DNA from: an uncultured Lachnospiraceae bacterium
GTDB lineage: Bacteria; Bacillota; Clostridia; Lachnospirales; Lachnospiraceae
DNA: 64,000 nt
NCBI GenBank assembly: GCA_946182825.1
Contig: CAMGZH010000013.1
Location: 1 to 64,000, forward strand
Reading direction: 5' to 3'
Shown here: in pieces, positions 1-8,647 of the stretch
How positions within the stretch are numbered: position 1 is the first letter of the stretch
How the letters are laid out: each line of letters opens with the position of its first letter
The notes under the pieces: generated by a model
What the model was told of the DNA's origin: nothing
The model's input: only the letters and a program-made list of their open reading frames with translations
The model's database searches: none
Position numbers and translations under genes: made by a program

Positions 1-234
1 CCTAGGCATTAAGACTCTTGCTACGGCTACAAGCCTTAGGTTTCTCTGTTCGACTACATGTCTCAATGAGAAACCAAAGAGCTTGATACCTACAAGAGGG
101 ATTGATAGTTACTTGCGGCTTAGCTTATGGCTACGCTTTGGTTAATCGATTGACTTTGCGTTGTTGTACGATTATAATTACTTTATCGCTTTTAATTGCT
201 AAAGTGGAACGACATACTTAGGAGGATACGAAAG
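1..234. other. Gene-free left edge
   Basis: No open reading frame of note was found on either strand. The stretch contains short imperfect inverted repeats, for example GTTTCTC (51-57 region) against GAGAAAC some 20 bases later, and repeated GGCTACG/CTACGGCTAC words, so it may be part of a leader or a decayed sequence cut by the window edge. It ends with the ribosome binding site AGGAGG (220-225) of the aldolase-family gene. No convincing sigma-A promoter was recognised. Confidence 0.4.
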
Positions 235-1209
235 ATGAAAGAGGTTTCAAAGCTTCTTGCTGTGCGAGAAAGCGTACGTGTAGTTGATGCAACTTTGAGA
301 GATGGAGGTCTTGTAAATGATTTCTATTTCACTGATGAGTTTGCAAAGGCTCTTTATTAAACTAATGTTAAGGCGGGAGTTGACTACATGGAAATGGGCT
401 ATCGTGCTGATAAGGAGCAGTTCGATGAGTCGAAGTTTGGACCATGGAAGTTTTCATCTGATGACTATATTAGAAAAATAGTTGGAGATAATAATACTGA
501 CTTAAAGCTTGCTATCATGGCTGATGTTGGCCGTTGCAACTACAAGGAGGATATTCACCCAAAGGCTGAAAGCCCGGTTGATTTGATTCGTGTGGCAACC
601 TATCTTCACCAGTTACCAGGTGCTATCGAAATGATAGAAGATGCTGATAAGAAGGGCTACGAGACAACCTGTAATATTATGGCTATTTCTACTGCATCAA
701 TGGAGGATGTAAAGGCTGCTCTTGATATTGTTTGCCAGACTCCAATTTCCTGCATTTATATTGTAGATAGCTACGGTTCACTCTATCCAGAACAGATTGA
801 GCGTATCGCAGATGTTTACTGCAACGCAGCCGCTAAATATGGTAAGAAGGTTGGTATGCATGCTCACGACAATCAGAAGCTTGCATTCGCAAATACTATA
901 GAGGCTGTTGGTGATGATGTTGATTACCTTGACGGAACATATTGTTCTATGGGACGTGGCGCTGGAAACTGTGCCATGGAGCTTTTACTTGGCTTCCTCA
1001 AGAATCCAAAATATAAAGAGCGCTATGCAATTAAGTTCGTAGAAGACTACATGCTTCCGCTTAAGGAACAGGGAGTTGTTTGGGGCTACGATATGCAGTA
1101 CCTTGCAACAGGCCTTTTGAACCAGCACCCACGTACAGCTATTGAATTTACGAAACAGGGTCGTAAGGATTACTTCAATTTTTATCAGGAAATGCAGAAT
1201 ATAGATTAA
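235..1209 (+). pseudogene. HMGL/DRE-TIM aldolase-family gene with in-frame stop
   Basis: The reading frame opens at ATG 235, nine bases after AGGAGG (220-225), and runs to TAA 1207-1209 except for one TAA at 358-360 (codon 42). The first 41 codons carry the family metal-binding signature VVDATLRDGG, and after the stop the same frame continues with VKAGVDYMEMGYRAD, so the two pieces are one gene broken by a nonsense codon, reachable by one base change from AAA, GAA or CAA. The downstream part keeps the other metal motif MHAHDNQ and the GRGAGN loop. The ORF track starts at ATG 388, which has a GGGAG-like site before it, so reinitiation is possible, but that product would lack the TLRDGG active-site segment. 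Family members act as acyl or aldol lyases; the substrate here is unknown. Such genes often sit in surface-glycan clusters. It converges on the next gene, sharing TTAA at 1206-1209. A sequencing error is the main alternative to a true pseudogene. Confidence 0.8.
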
Positions 1210-2366
1210 TTCTTAATTGTGAATAATATTTTATGTGCAATATTATCCCAGGTATGGTTTATCGACGCTATGTCGTAGCCTGCCTGGGCTATTTTTTTGA
1301 GATTAGAAGGGTCTGAAAGGGCAGAGTTTACCTTTTCAGTTACGGCATCAATGTCATCTAAGCTGTAAAATAGGATGCTTTGATTATCTTTATACTCGCA
1401 TTGTAAGAGCGTAGTAGAGTCTGTAAGAGAAACGGCTCCATTTAACTGACCTGAGAAGACGCGATCGTGGCTCCCTGCTTTAAAGTTTGGCATAATATTT
1501 ACACTGATTTTTGACTTCGCAAATACGGTAAAGGTGAGATTGAATGGTATTTCTCTGTGAAGCTCGGCGTGTTTTAGGTTTAGTTCTTCCCGCAATGCAC
1601 CAAATAAATGGAATTCATATCCGGCTCTATCCAGTGCCTGTACAAGCTTCTTTCTATTTAGACAGCGTATATATGTATCAGCCAGATAGAAGGTCTGGGT
1701 GTGTAATGGCTTATCTGAATTGATGTATTCATAGAATTCGTTTTCCGCAAGAATATCTACGGCAGCCTCTATGGTCATAGTGCTATCTGCTTTCATCATA
1801 TCAATTAACGTATATACGTTTTCTGAGATTATTTCTGGCATTTTATTAATGGCAGTTTCGATTCTGACAGGGTCAGTATAGGTGCCAGAAAAGAGAATAT
1901 CATAAGGTCGCAATTCCCAATTGTCCCAGTCAATTGAATCATGACCAAAGGCAAGCTCCCCAGTCATAGGGGTTACAGTTACAGATTTAATGTGTGGATA
2001 GTATTTTTCGATATAAGCCTTGTGGAGTGAATCAAGGCATACTACATGAAAATTATTGAGCTTATGCTTAAGCGTATCATGGTGATATAGTGGATGATCT
2101 AAAATTACATCAAAAAATGGTGCATCCACATGGTCTAAGAAGTAAGAATCGTCATCCATAAGTGCCCGTGGAAGGTCAGAATTGAAATCTATGAGAGCAT
2201 CGTAGCTTTTGCCAATATATCGCTCTAAATCATCGAGTGCATCTTCATCAACCTTGAAATATTCCACCTGGTGGCCAAGCTTTGTAAGAGCCTCACCAAG
2301 AGAGTCACCAAAATAAAGATATGAATTGTAGCATACTGTTTTCATTTCAAAGATAAGAAATCTCAT
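1206..2366 (-). CDS. CgeB-like glycosyltransferase
   Basis: A 386-residue protein resembling the CgeB/DUF3880 glycosyltransferases with a GT-B-type C-terminal domain. The N-terminus reads MRFLIFEMKTVCYNSYLYFG, a first Rossmann strand and loop, and the C-terminal domain contains FSGTYTDP and NIMPNFKAGSHDRVFSGQLNGA, the usual sugar-nucleotide-binding region of this group. The ORF track begins 21 codons earlier, but that extension runs into the palindromic element, while the ATG at 2366 has GGGGAGG eleven bases upstream, so the shorter start is preferred. Members modify flagellin, spore or surface glycans; the acceptor here is unknown. No signal peptide or membrane segment is seen, so it acts in the cytoplasm. 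With the broken aldolase gene it forms an AT-richer pair unlike the core genes to the right, consistent with the edge of a variable surface-glycosylation island. Confidence 0.75.
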   Translation of the reverse strand: MRFLIFEMKTVCYNSYLYFGDSLGEALTKLGHQVEYFKVDEDALDDLERYIGKSYDALIDFNSDLPRALMDDDSYFLDHVDAPFFDVILDHPLYHHDTLKHKLNNFHVVCLDSLHKAYIEKYYPHIKSVTVTPMTGELAFGHDSIDWDNWELRPYDILFSGTYTDPVRIETAINKMPEIISENVYTLIDMMKADSTMTIEAAVDILAENEFYEYINSDKPLHTQTFYLADTYIRCLNRKKLVQALDRAGYEFHLFGALREELNLKHAELHREIPFNLTFTVFAKSKISVNIMPNFKAGSHDRVFSGQLNGAVSLTDSTTLLQCEYKDNQSILFYSLDDIDAVTEKVNSALSDPSNLKKIAQAGYDIASINHTWDNIAHKILFTIKN

Positions 2367-2395
2367 AGAACTCACAGCCTCCCCGACTATAGATA

Positions 2396-2590
2396 AGTTA
2401 CTATTCACAGTAACTCCACCCACATTCATAATGGAAGTCTTTCAGACTTCTTTCTCAGTGCTGAAGCACTTAACATTATTCATGTGGGTGGAGTCACTGA
2501 TTCCAGTTTATAGAATATTTAAAAGTATTTCTTACCAAATAAATTTGGACAGAATACATTTTAAATATTCTATAACTGTGAATAGTAACT
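2396..2590. repeat. Nested palindromic element (MITE-like)
   Basis: A 195-bp stretch that is almost entirely self-complementary. The outer arms AGTTACTATTCACAGT (2396-2411) and ACTGTGAATAGTAACT (2575-2590) are a perfect 16-bp inverted repeat. Inside lie a perfect 13-bp arm ACTCCACCCACAT (2413-2425) / ATGTGGGTGGAGT (2482-2494) that itself encloses hairpins GAAGTCT-TTC-AGACTTC (2434-2450) and AGTGCT-GA-AGCACT (2457-2470), and a perfect 16-bp arm TATAGAATATTTAAAA (2509-2524) / TTTTAAATATTCTATA (2559-2574) capped by CCAAAT-AA-ATTTGG (2535-2548). It would fold into a three-way, cloverleaf-like cruciform. No transposase is present, so a miniature inverted-repeat element is the best guess. Confidence 0.75.
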
Positions 2591-2601
2591 GTTGATATTT
2601 T

Positions 2602-2630
2602 TTGGCAGAGACCCTAAAGTGTGATAAAAT
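2602..2630 (+). promoter_or_regulatory. Sigma-A promoter of murE
   Basis: TTGGCA (2602-2607), a 17-base spacer and TAAAAT (2625-2630) with a TG two bases before it (extended -10). It lies 12 bp right of the palindromic element and 62 bp upstream of the murE ATG. The ORF track takes the TTG of the -35 box as the start codon. Confidence 0.7.
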
Positions 2631-2691
2631 AAGCTGTTGGAAATTCAGGCGAGGGCCTATTTTAGAATATGAAAGAAAAAGAGGTATACCA

Positions 2692-4161
2692 ATGAGAAAT
2701 ATCAGGGACTTAATGGAGGGCATTTCTTATAAGGTCTTACAGGGATCTGTAGAGGGTGAGATCACAGATCTCGTTATGGACTCCAGAAAGGCAACAGAAG
2801 GCTGCATGTTTGTGTGTATCAGTGGTACAGCTGTGGATGGACACAGTTTTGCAGTTTCCGTTGCTTCTGCAGGAGCTAAAGTACTGATCGTGGAAAAGCC
2901 GGTGGAGGTGCCGGAGAATGTTACCCTTCTTCAGGTGGAGAATACGAGAGAGGCACTGGCTCTGATCTCAGCAGCCTATTTTGATCACCCGGATCAGAAG
3001 TTAAAGGTTATTGGTATCACCGGTACAAAGGGTAAGACCACAACCACCTATATGATCCGTTCCATCCTTGAGAATGCCGGCCATAAGGTGGGGCTGATCG
3101 GAACCATCGAGGCTATTATTGGAGAGGAGCATATTCCGGCGGCCAATACAACACCGGAGAGCTATGTTGTGCAGTCTTACTTCCATAAGATGGTGGAGGC
3201 AGGACTTGATACCGTGGTTATGGAAGTCAGCTCCCAGGCCCTTATGATGCACAGAGTGGATGGTATCACCTTTGAGATCGGAATCTTTACCAATATCGAG
3301 CCGGATCATATCGGCCCCAATGAGCATGGAAGCTTTGAAGAGTATCTTGCCTGCAAGAGCCTTTTGTTCCAAAAGTGCAGAAAGGGTATCTTCAACTGCG
3401 ATGATCCTCATTTTGAGGAGATTCTTAAGGAACATACCTGTGAGGTGGAGACCTACGGCTTTAGCGAGAAGGCCGATTTCGTGGCAAAGAATATGGAACT
3501 GATCCACAGACCCGGATATCTTGGCGTCAACTATGAGGTGAGTGGCATGGAAAACTTCCCGGTGGAGATCGATGTTCCGGGCCGTTTCTCCGTATATAAT
3601 TCCCTTTGTGCCATTGCGGTCTGCCATCATTTCGGTGTCACCGTTGAGAATATGCAGAAGGCCTTAAAGGCAGCCCGGGTCAAGGGAAGAATCGAGATGA
3701 TCAAGGTCTCCGACGACTTTGCTCTTATGATTGATTATGCCCATAATGCCATGAGCCTTAAGAGTCTTCTTACCACGTTAAAGGAATATGAACCAGGACG
3801 TATCGTTACCCTCTTTGGTTGCGGCGGCAACAGAAGTAAGCTTCGCCGCTTTGAGATGGGAGAGGTGTCCGGTAATCTTTCCGACCTTACCATTATTACC
3901 TCTGACAACCCCAGGTTCGAGGAACCTCAGGATATCATCAACGATATCAAGACCGGTATTGGTAAGACAAAGGGTGAATATGTGGAGATCATTGATCGTA
4001 AGGAGGCCATCCGCTATGCCATCAAGAATGGCAGACCGGGAGATGTTATTGTGCTGGCGGGAAAGGGCCATGAGGATTATCAGGAGATCTGCGGCAAGAA
4101 ATACCCTATGGACGAGCGTGTTCTCATCGAAGAGGTGCTTAAGGAAGAGGGCTTAAAATAA
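2692..4161 (+). CDS. murE: UDP-MurNAc-tripeptide synthetase, DAP-adding
   Basis: MurE adds meso-diaminopimelate to UDP-MurNAc-L-Ala-D-Glu in cytoplasmic peptidoglycan precursor synthesis. The 489-residue length is normal for the family. The ATP P-loop GTKGKTTTTY starts near residue 111, the central Mur ligase domain contains EVSSQAL and TNIEPDHIG, and DNPR at residues 405-408 is the motif associated with meso-DAP rather than lysine specificity. The start is ATG 2692, preceded by GAGGT (2681-2685); the TTG start in the ORF track adds 30 residues with no family match and overlaps the promoter. It leads a co-directional run of housekeeping genes, with priA 33 bp downstream. Confidence 0.95.
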   Translation: MRNIRDLMEGISYKVLQGSVEGEITDLVMDSRKATEGCMFVCISGTAVDGHSFAVSVASAGAKVLIVEKPVEVPENVTLLQVENTREALALISAAYFDHPDQKLKVIGITGTKGKTTTTYMIRSILENAGHKVGLIGTIEAIIGEEHIPAANTTPESYVVQSYFHKMVEAGLDTVVMEVSSQALMMHRVDGITFEIGIFTNIEPDHIGPNEHGSFEEYLACKSLLFQKCRKGIFNCDDPHFEEILKEHTCEVETYGFSEKADFVAKNMELIHRPGYLGVNYEVSGMENFPVEIDVPGRFSVYNSLCAIAVCHHFGVTVENMQKALKAARVKGRIEMIKVSDDFALMIDYAHNAMSLKSLLTTLKEYEPGRIVTLFGCGGNRSKLRRFEMGEVSGNLSDLTIITSDNPRFEEPQDIINDIKTGIGKTKGEYVEIIDRKEAIRYAIKNGRPGDVIVLAGKGHEDYQEICGKKYPMDERVLIEEVLKEEGLK

Positions 4162-4194
4162 GGTCAAGTCCCCTGTATCACGAAAGGAGAAGTC

Positions 4195-6429
4195 ATGTTA
4201 TATGCCAGTGTAATTGTGGATATCTCCCTAGCCAAACTGGATAAGTGCTTCTCCTATATCATTCCGGAGGAGCTAAGGGATAGAGCTCTTCCCGGTGCTT
4301 CGGTTGTAGTTCCATTTGGTAACAGGAAGCTGAAGGGGTATATTGTGGCTGTCACAGATCAGGTGGACATTGATCCTTCCAGGTTAAAGCCCATCCTAGA
4401 GCTGCAGCAGGAGGCTCTAAGTTCCCAAGGGCAGCTCATCGCGTTAGCAGAATGGATGCGACAAAACTACGGCGCCACTATGAACCAGGCCCTTCGGACG
4501 GTCCTTCCCTCCGCAAAGCGGCAGGCTCCGAAGATGCGCAAGGTGGTGCATGCAGGGGCAGAGGCAGAGAAACTTTCCGATGCTCTTGCCCTTCTTTTAT
4601 CCAGAGCCAGACATTCCCTTGGTAAGGAAAGGCTGCTGCGGGAGCTGCTGCATCAGCCGGATATTCCCTGGGATGAGTTGACACAACGTCTGTCCATTCC
4701 TTCCTCGGATATCCGGGATCTGGAGAAAAAAGGTCTTCTTACAATAGAGGAGGTCCGTTCACTCAGGGATCCTTTGGGGGCGGTCAGGACCCAGGACAGC
4801 CACTGGGAACTTCCAGAATTAAATGAAGACCAGAGACAGATCTGCGAGGATTTTGCCAGCCGCTACGACAGGGGAGATCATAGGCCTTCCCTTCTCTTCG
4901 GTGTTACCGGAAGCGGTAAGACAGAGGTCTATATGGAGATGATCCACCATGTTTTGGAAAAGGGTCGGCAGGTCATTGTCCTGATCCCGGAGATCGCTCT
5001 GACGTATCAGACGGTCATGCGGTTTTACCTTCGGTTTGGCGGTAGGGTCTCCATCCTGAATTCGCGGATGAGCTCCGGGGAACGTTACGATCAGTTCCTT
5101 CGTGCCAAAGAAGGAGAAGTGTCGGTGATGGTCGGACCCAGAAGTGCTCTTTTTACTCCGTTCCCGGATCTGGGACTTATCATTATGGATGAGGAGCATG
5201 AGAGCAGCTATAAGAGTCAGCAGCCGCCCAGATATCACGCCAGAGAGACCGCCATGGAGAGGGCAAGGCTGTCGGGGGCTACGGTGGTAATGGGTTCTGC
5301 CACTCCTTCGGTGGGAAGCTACTATCATGCGAAGCAGGGTGACTACCATCTGTACACCATGACAGAGCGGGCAGGAGCCGGGCAACTGCCGCAGATCCAT
5401 GTCCTTGATCTTCGGGCGGAACTGATGGCGGGGAACCGTTCGATCATTGGAAGACAGCTTCAGGCAGCCCTTTCCGAGCGACTGGAGAAAAGGGAACAGA
5501 GCATGCTGTTTTTGAACCGGAGAGGCATGGCAGGGTTCGTTTCTTGCAGAGCCTGTGGGTTCGTGTTAAAATGTCCGCATTGCGATGTCTCACTGTCTCT
5601 TCACAGAGACGGGAAGCTGCACTGTCACTATTGTGGTTATCAGACGGAATACAAAAAGGTCTGCCCTTCCTGCGGTTCGAAGTATATCGGAACCATGAAG
5701 GCCGGGACTGAGAAGGTGCAGCAGACCATCCAGCAGATGTATCCTGCTGCAAGGATTCTGCGGATGGATGCGGATACCACAAAGAGCCGGCATGGGCACC
5801 AGAAGCTTTTAGAGGCCTTCGCCAATCATGAGGCGGACATTCTCATCGGGACCCAGATGATCGTCAAGGGACATGATTTCCCGGATGTGACTTTGATGGG
5901 CGTGCTGGCGGCAGATCTCTCGCTGAATGTCAGCGATTACAGAAGTGCAGAGAGGACATTTGATCTACTGCTCCAGGCTTGCGGAAGAGCAGGCAGAGGA
6001 GACAGACCGGGAGATGCATATATTCAGACTTACCAGCCGGGGCACTATGCCATTACCAGTGCGGCAGATTCTGATTATACCGGTTTCTATGAGCAGGAGA
6101 TCGCTTATCGTAAACTAATGAAATACCCGCCCTTCGGTCATCTTCTCCAGATCGAGATCACATCTTCAAAAGAAGAGAGAGCGGTTGCAATGGGACAGTT
6201 TTTGAAGGAGAAGATGATAGCGGTGGATCGGGAACTTACCGTCTTTGGACCCCAGGCGGCAGGCATCGCAAGGATCGATGATGTCTACCGGCAGATCCTT
6301 TTGGTAAGGGACGGTTCCTATCAGCGGCTCGTGGCGGCGAAGGATACGGCAGATGTGGCCCTTCGGGAGGGATCTGCTCCCTCCGGTGCGGATGTCTGGT
6401 TTGATTTTGATCCTATGGATGGTTTTTGA
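4195..6429 (+). CDS. priA: Primosomal replication restart helicase
   Basis: PriA is the 3'-5' superfamily 2 helicase that recognises stalled or recombined forks and reloads the replisome. The 744-residue protein has the N-terminal DNA-binding region, Walker A GSGKT at residues 239-243, the DEEH helicase box at 332-335, and a cysteine-rich zinc insertion between about residues 450 and 492 with paired CxxC motifs (CRACG, CPHCD, CHYCG, CPSCG). The C-terminal helicase motif GRAGRGDRPG is present. ATG 4195 follows AAAGGAG with good spacing. It sits between murE and def in the order usual for Clostridia. Confidence 0.96.
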   Translation: MLYASVIVDISLAKLDKCFSYIIPEELRDRALPGASVVVPFGNRKLKGYIVAVTDQVDIDPSRLKPILELQQEALSSQGQLIALAEWMRQNYGATMNQALRTVLPSAKRQAPKMRKVVHAGAEAEKLSDALALLLSRARHSLGKERLLRELLHQPDIPWDELTQRLSIPSSDIRDLEKKGLLTIEEVRSLRDPLGAVRTQDSHWELPELNEDQRQICEDFASRYDRGDHRPSLLFGVTGSGKTEVYMEMIHHVLEKGRQVIVLIPEIALTYQTVMRFYLRFGGRVSILNSRMSSGERYDQFLRAKEGEVSVMVGPRSALFTPFPDLGLIIMDEEHESSYKSQQPPRYHARETAMERARLSGATVVMGSATPSVGSYYHAKQGDYHLYTMTERAGAGQLPQIHVLDLRAELMAGNRSIIGRQLQAALSERLEKREQSMLFLNRRGMAGFVSCRACGFVLKCPHCDVSLSLHRDGKLHCHYCGYQTEYKKVCPSCGSKYIGTMKAGTEKVQQTIQQMYPAARILRMDADTTKSRHGHQKLLEAFANHEADILIGTQMIVKGHDFPDVTLMGVLAADLSLNVSDYRSAERTFDLLLQACGRAGRGDRPGDAYIQTYQPGHYAITSAADSDYTGFYEQEIAYRKLMKYPPFGHLLQIEITSSKEERAVAMGQFLKEKMIAVDRELTVFGPQAAGIARIDDVYRQILLVRDGSYQRLVAAKDTADVALREGSAPSGADVWFDFDPMDGF

Positions 6430-6466
6430 TCCTATTAGTCTTTGACAACGTCAGAAAGGAAGAACA

Positions 6467-6958
6467 ATGGCATTAAGAGAAGTTAGAATTCAGGGAGATC
6501 CGGTACTTGAGAAGGTATGTCGTCCGGTGGAAAAGCTTACCGACCGGCTGGAGACTTTGATCGATGATATGTTAGAGACCATGTACAATGAAAACGGTGT
6601 GGGTCTTGCAGCTCCTCAGGTGGGTGTGCTTCGTCGTATCGTGGTGATCGATGTGGGAGAGGGTCCTCTGGTGCTGATCAATCCTGAGATCGTGGAGCAG
6701 GACGGAGAGCAGACCGGATCCGAAGGATGTCTGTCTCTTCCGGGCAAGGCCGGAATCGTAACACGTCCTAACCATGTGGTGGTGAAGGCGCTGGATCGTA
6801 AGATGCAGCCGATTCAGCTGGAGGGAACCGAACTTCTTGCAAGGGCATTTTGTCATGAGATCGATCATTTGGACGGTCATATGTATACTGAGCTTGTAGA
6901 AGGTCCTCTTCAGGACGTTACATATGATGATGCAGAAGAGTTTGAAGACGAGGAGTAA
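6467..6958 (+). CDS. def: Peptide deformylase
   Basis: Removes the formyl group from the initiator methionine of new proteins. The 163-residue length and all three family motifs fit: GVGLAAPQVG (about 44-53), EGCLSLP (86-92, with the metal-binding Cys) and HEIDH (130-134, two metal-binding His and the catalytic Glu). ATG 6467 follows AAAGGAAG. fmt begins 8 bp after its stop, so the enzymes that add and remove the formyl group are co-expressed. Its last codons contain the fmt ribosome binding site (GAGGAG). Confidence 0.97.
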   Translation: MALREVRIQGDPVLEKVCRPVEKLTDRLETLIDDMLETMYNENGVGLAAPQVGVLRRIVVIDVGEGPLVLINPEIVEQDGEQTGSEGCLSLPGKAGIVTRPNHVVVKALDRKMQPIQLEGTELLARAFCHEIDHLDGHMYTELVEGPLQDVTYDDAEEFEDEE

Positions 6959-6965
6959 TACCAGT

Positions 6966-7916
6966 ATGGACGTAATCTTTATGGGAACACCGGATTTTGC
7001 CGTGGCAACACTTGATTCCTTGGAGAGAGCAGGACACAACATTGTACTTGTGGTGACACAGCCGGATAAGCCAAAGGGACGAGGCAAGAAAATGACCATG
7101 TCCCCGGTGAAGGAGTGGGCGCTTGAGCGTGAGATTCCGGTTTATCAGCCATCAAAGATTCGAGAGGCAGGAAGTGTGGAGCATATTTTATCCATCCCCT
7201 GTGATGTCAGCGTGGTGGCGGCTTTTGGACAGATCCTTCCGAAGGAGATCCTTGAGCATCCGAAGTATGGCTGCGTGAACGTGCATGCTTCTCTTCTTCC
7301 GAAGTACCGGGGCGCAGCGCCGATCCAGTGGTCCATCTTAAATGGCGATGAGGTGACCGGTGTCACCACCATGCAGATGGGAGTTGGACTGGACGATGGG
7401 GATATCCTGCAGCAGCAGATCGTTCCCATTGATGAGGAGGATACCGGCGGAAGTCTTTTTGACCGTCTGGCTGTTGTGGGAGGAGATCTTCTGGTGAAGA
7501 CCCTTGCGGCCCTTGAAGAGGGAAGCATCACACCGACGCCACAGGATGAGTCGAAGGCAACCCACGTTGGAATGATCCGCAAGGATATGGGTAAGCTGGA
7601 CTTTACCAGATCGGCAGAGGAGCTTTCCCGATATGTCCGTGGATTGAACCCATGGCCGGGAACCTATACCTTTACAGAAGGCAAGACCTTGAAGTTCTGG
7701 AAGGCCTATGCCGTTGCGGAAGAGAAGTTGGATGACGAGGCAAAGAAGGCTCCTATCGCATCGGTGGTTTGGGCGAAGGACGAAGGAATTGCAGTTCGTT
7801 GTAAGGATGGTATTCTGGTGGCAACGGAGCTTCAGCTGGAAGGCAAGAAGCGGATGGCGGTATCGGATTACCTTCGCGGACACGCTATGGAAAAGGGAGA
7901 ACTCTTAGGACATTAG
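6966..7916 (+). CDS. fmt: Methionyl-tRNA formyltransferase
   Basis: Formylates initiator Met-tRNA using 10-formyltetrahydrofolate. The 316-residue protein opens with MDVIFMGTPDFAVATL, typical of the family, and carries the catalytic segment HASLLPKYRGAAPIQWS near residue 105. The ORF track start (6924) lies inside def and adds 14 residues of unrelated sequence; ATG 6966 is preceded by GAGGAG at the def terminus and matches the conserved N-terminus, so it is preferred. It is co-transcribed with def. Confidence 0.96.
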   Translation: MDVIFMGTPDFAVATLDSLERAGHNIVLVVTQPDKPKGRGKKMTMSPVKEWALEREIPVYQPSKIREAGSVEHILSIPCDVSVVAAFGQILPKEILEHPKYGCVNVHASLLPKYRGAAPIQWSILNGDEVTGVTTMQMGVGLDDGDILQQQIVPIDEEDTGGSLFDRLAVVGGDLLVKTLAALEEGSITPTPQDESKATHVGMIRKDMGKLDFTRSAEELSRYVRGLNPWPGTYTFTEGKTLKFWKAYAVAEEKLDDEAKKAPIASVVWAKDEGIAVRCKDGILVATELQLEGKKRMAVSDYLRGHAMEKGELLGH

Positions 7917-7925
7917 GAGGCAGCT

Positions 7926-8636
7926 ATGTACGGAATGTATGGAATGTATTTTGACCCGACGTATGGTTTGGTTTTGATTGGCGCAGTGATCTGCATGCTT
8001 GCATCCTGGCATGTCAATCATACGTATGGAATCTACAGTCAGATTCGTTCGGCAACAGGAATGACCGGTGCCCAGACGGCGCAGCGGATCATTTCAGCCT
8101 GCGGACTGGAGGGGGTTACGGTTCGCCATGTATCAGGCGAACTGACGGACCATTATGATCCTAGAGATAAGACCGTGAATCTTTCCGACGCCGTATATGG
8201 CAGTGCATCGGTGGCAGCCATTGCGGTGGCGGCCCATGAGTGTGGTCATGCCCTGCAGCATCAGAGAAGCTATGTTCCGCTTAAGATCAGAGGAGCGTTG
8301 GTTCCGGTGGCGAACTTTGGAAGTGCCATAGCATGGCCCATCATTTTGATCGGTTTTTTCATTAACAGCCGTACCGGATCCCTTCTGATCCAGGCAGGAA
8401 TTATCTGCTTTTCCATGGCTGTTTTGTTTCAGCTTGTGACCCTTCCGGTGGAGTTTGATGCCAGCCATCGTGCTCTTCGCATCATTGAAGATACCGGAAT
8501 CGTGGGACATGAGGAGATGAAACTCTCCAGAAAAGTACTGGTGGCAGCGGCGCTTACCTATGTGGCAGGGGCAGCTTCCTCCATTCTGCAGTTACTTCGA
8601 CTGATTCTGCTCTTCGGTGGAAGAGACGACGATTAA
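7926..8636 (+). CDS. YugP-type membrane zinc metallopeptidase
   Basis: A 236-residue integral membrane protein with the zincin motif HECGH at residues 104-108 and the downstream PVEFDASHRA segment that supplies the third ligand region in the YugP/Zn_peptidase_2 family. One hydrophobic segment lies at the N-terminus and two to three follow the HExxH. The substrate of this family is not established. The start ATG 7926 follows AGGAGG that overlaps the fmt stop codon; the N-terminus is a short MYGMYGMYF repeat. The position between fmt and rsmB is common in Clostridia. Confidence 0.85.
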   Translation: MYGMYGMYFDPTYGLVLIGAVICMLASWHVNHTYGIYSQIRSATGMTGAQTAQRIISACGLEGVTVRHVSGELTDHYDPRDKTVNLSDAVYGSASVAAIAVAAHECGHALQHQRSYVPLKIRGALVPVANFGSAIAWPIILIGFFINSRTGSLLIQAGIICFSMAVLFQLVTLPVEFDASHRALRIIEDTGIVGHEEMKLSRKVLVAAALTYVAGAASSILQLLRLILLFGGRDDD

Positions 8637-8647
8637 AGGAAAATGAT

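Noticed and set aside
2602-2691. N-terminal extension of MurE from TTG 2602 as in the ORF track
   Set aside because: The TTG is the -35 box of a good promoter, no ribosome binding site precedes it, and the 30 extra residues do not fit MurE.
2532-2723. Minus-strand 63-aa ORF with hydrophobic N-terminus
   Set aside because: It lies across the palindromic element and the murE promoter and start, and has no ribosome binding site.
3001-3630. Minus-strand 209-aa ORF inside murE
   Set aside because: A shadow of the coding frame; it has no start signals or recognisable motifs. The same applies to most other antisense or alternate-frame ORFs in the track.
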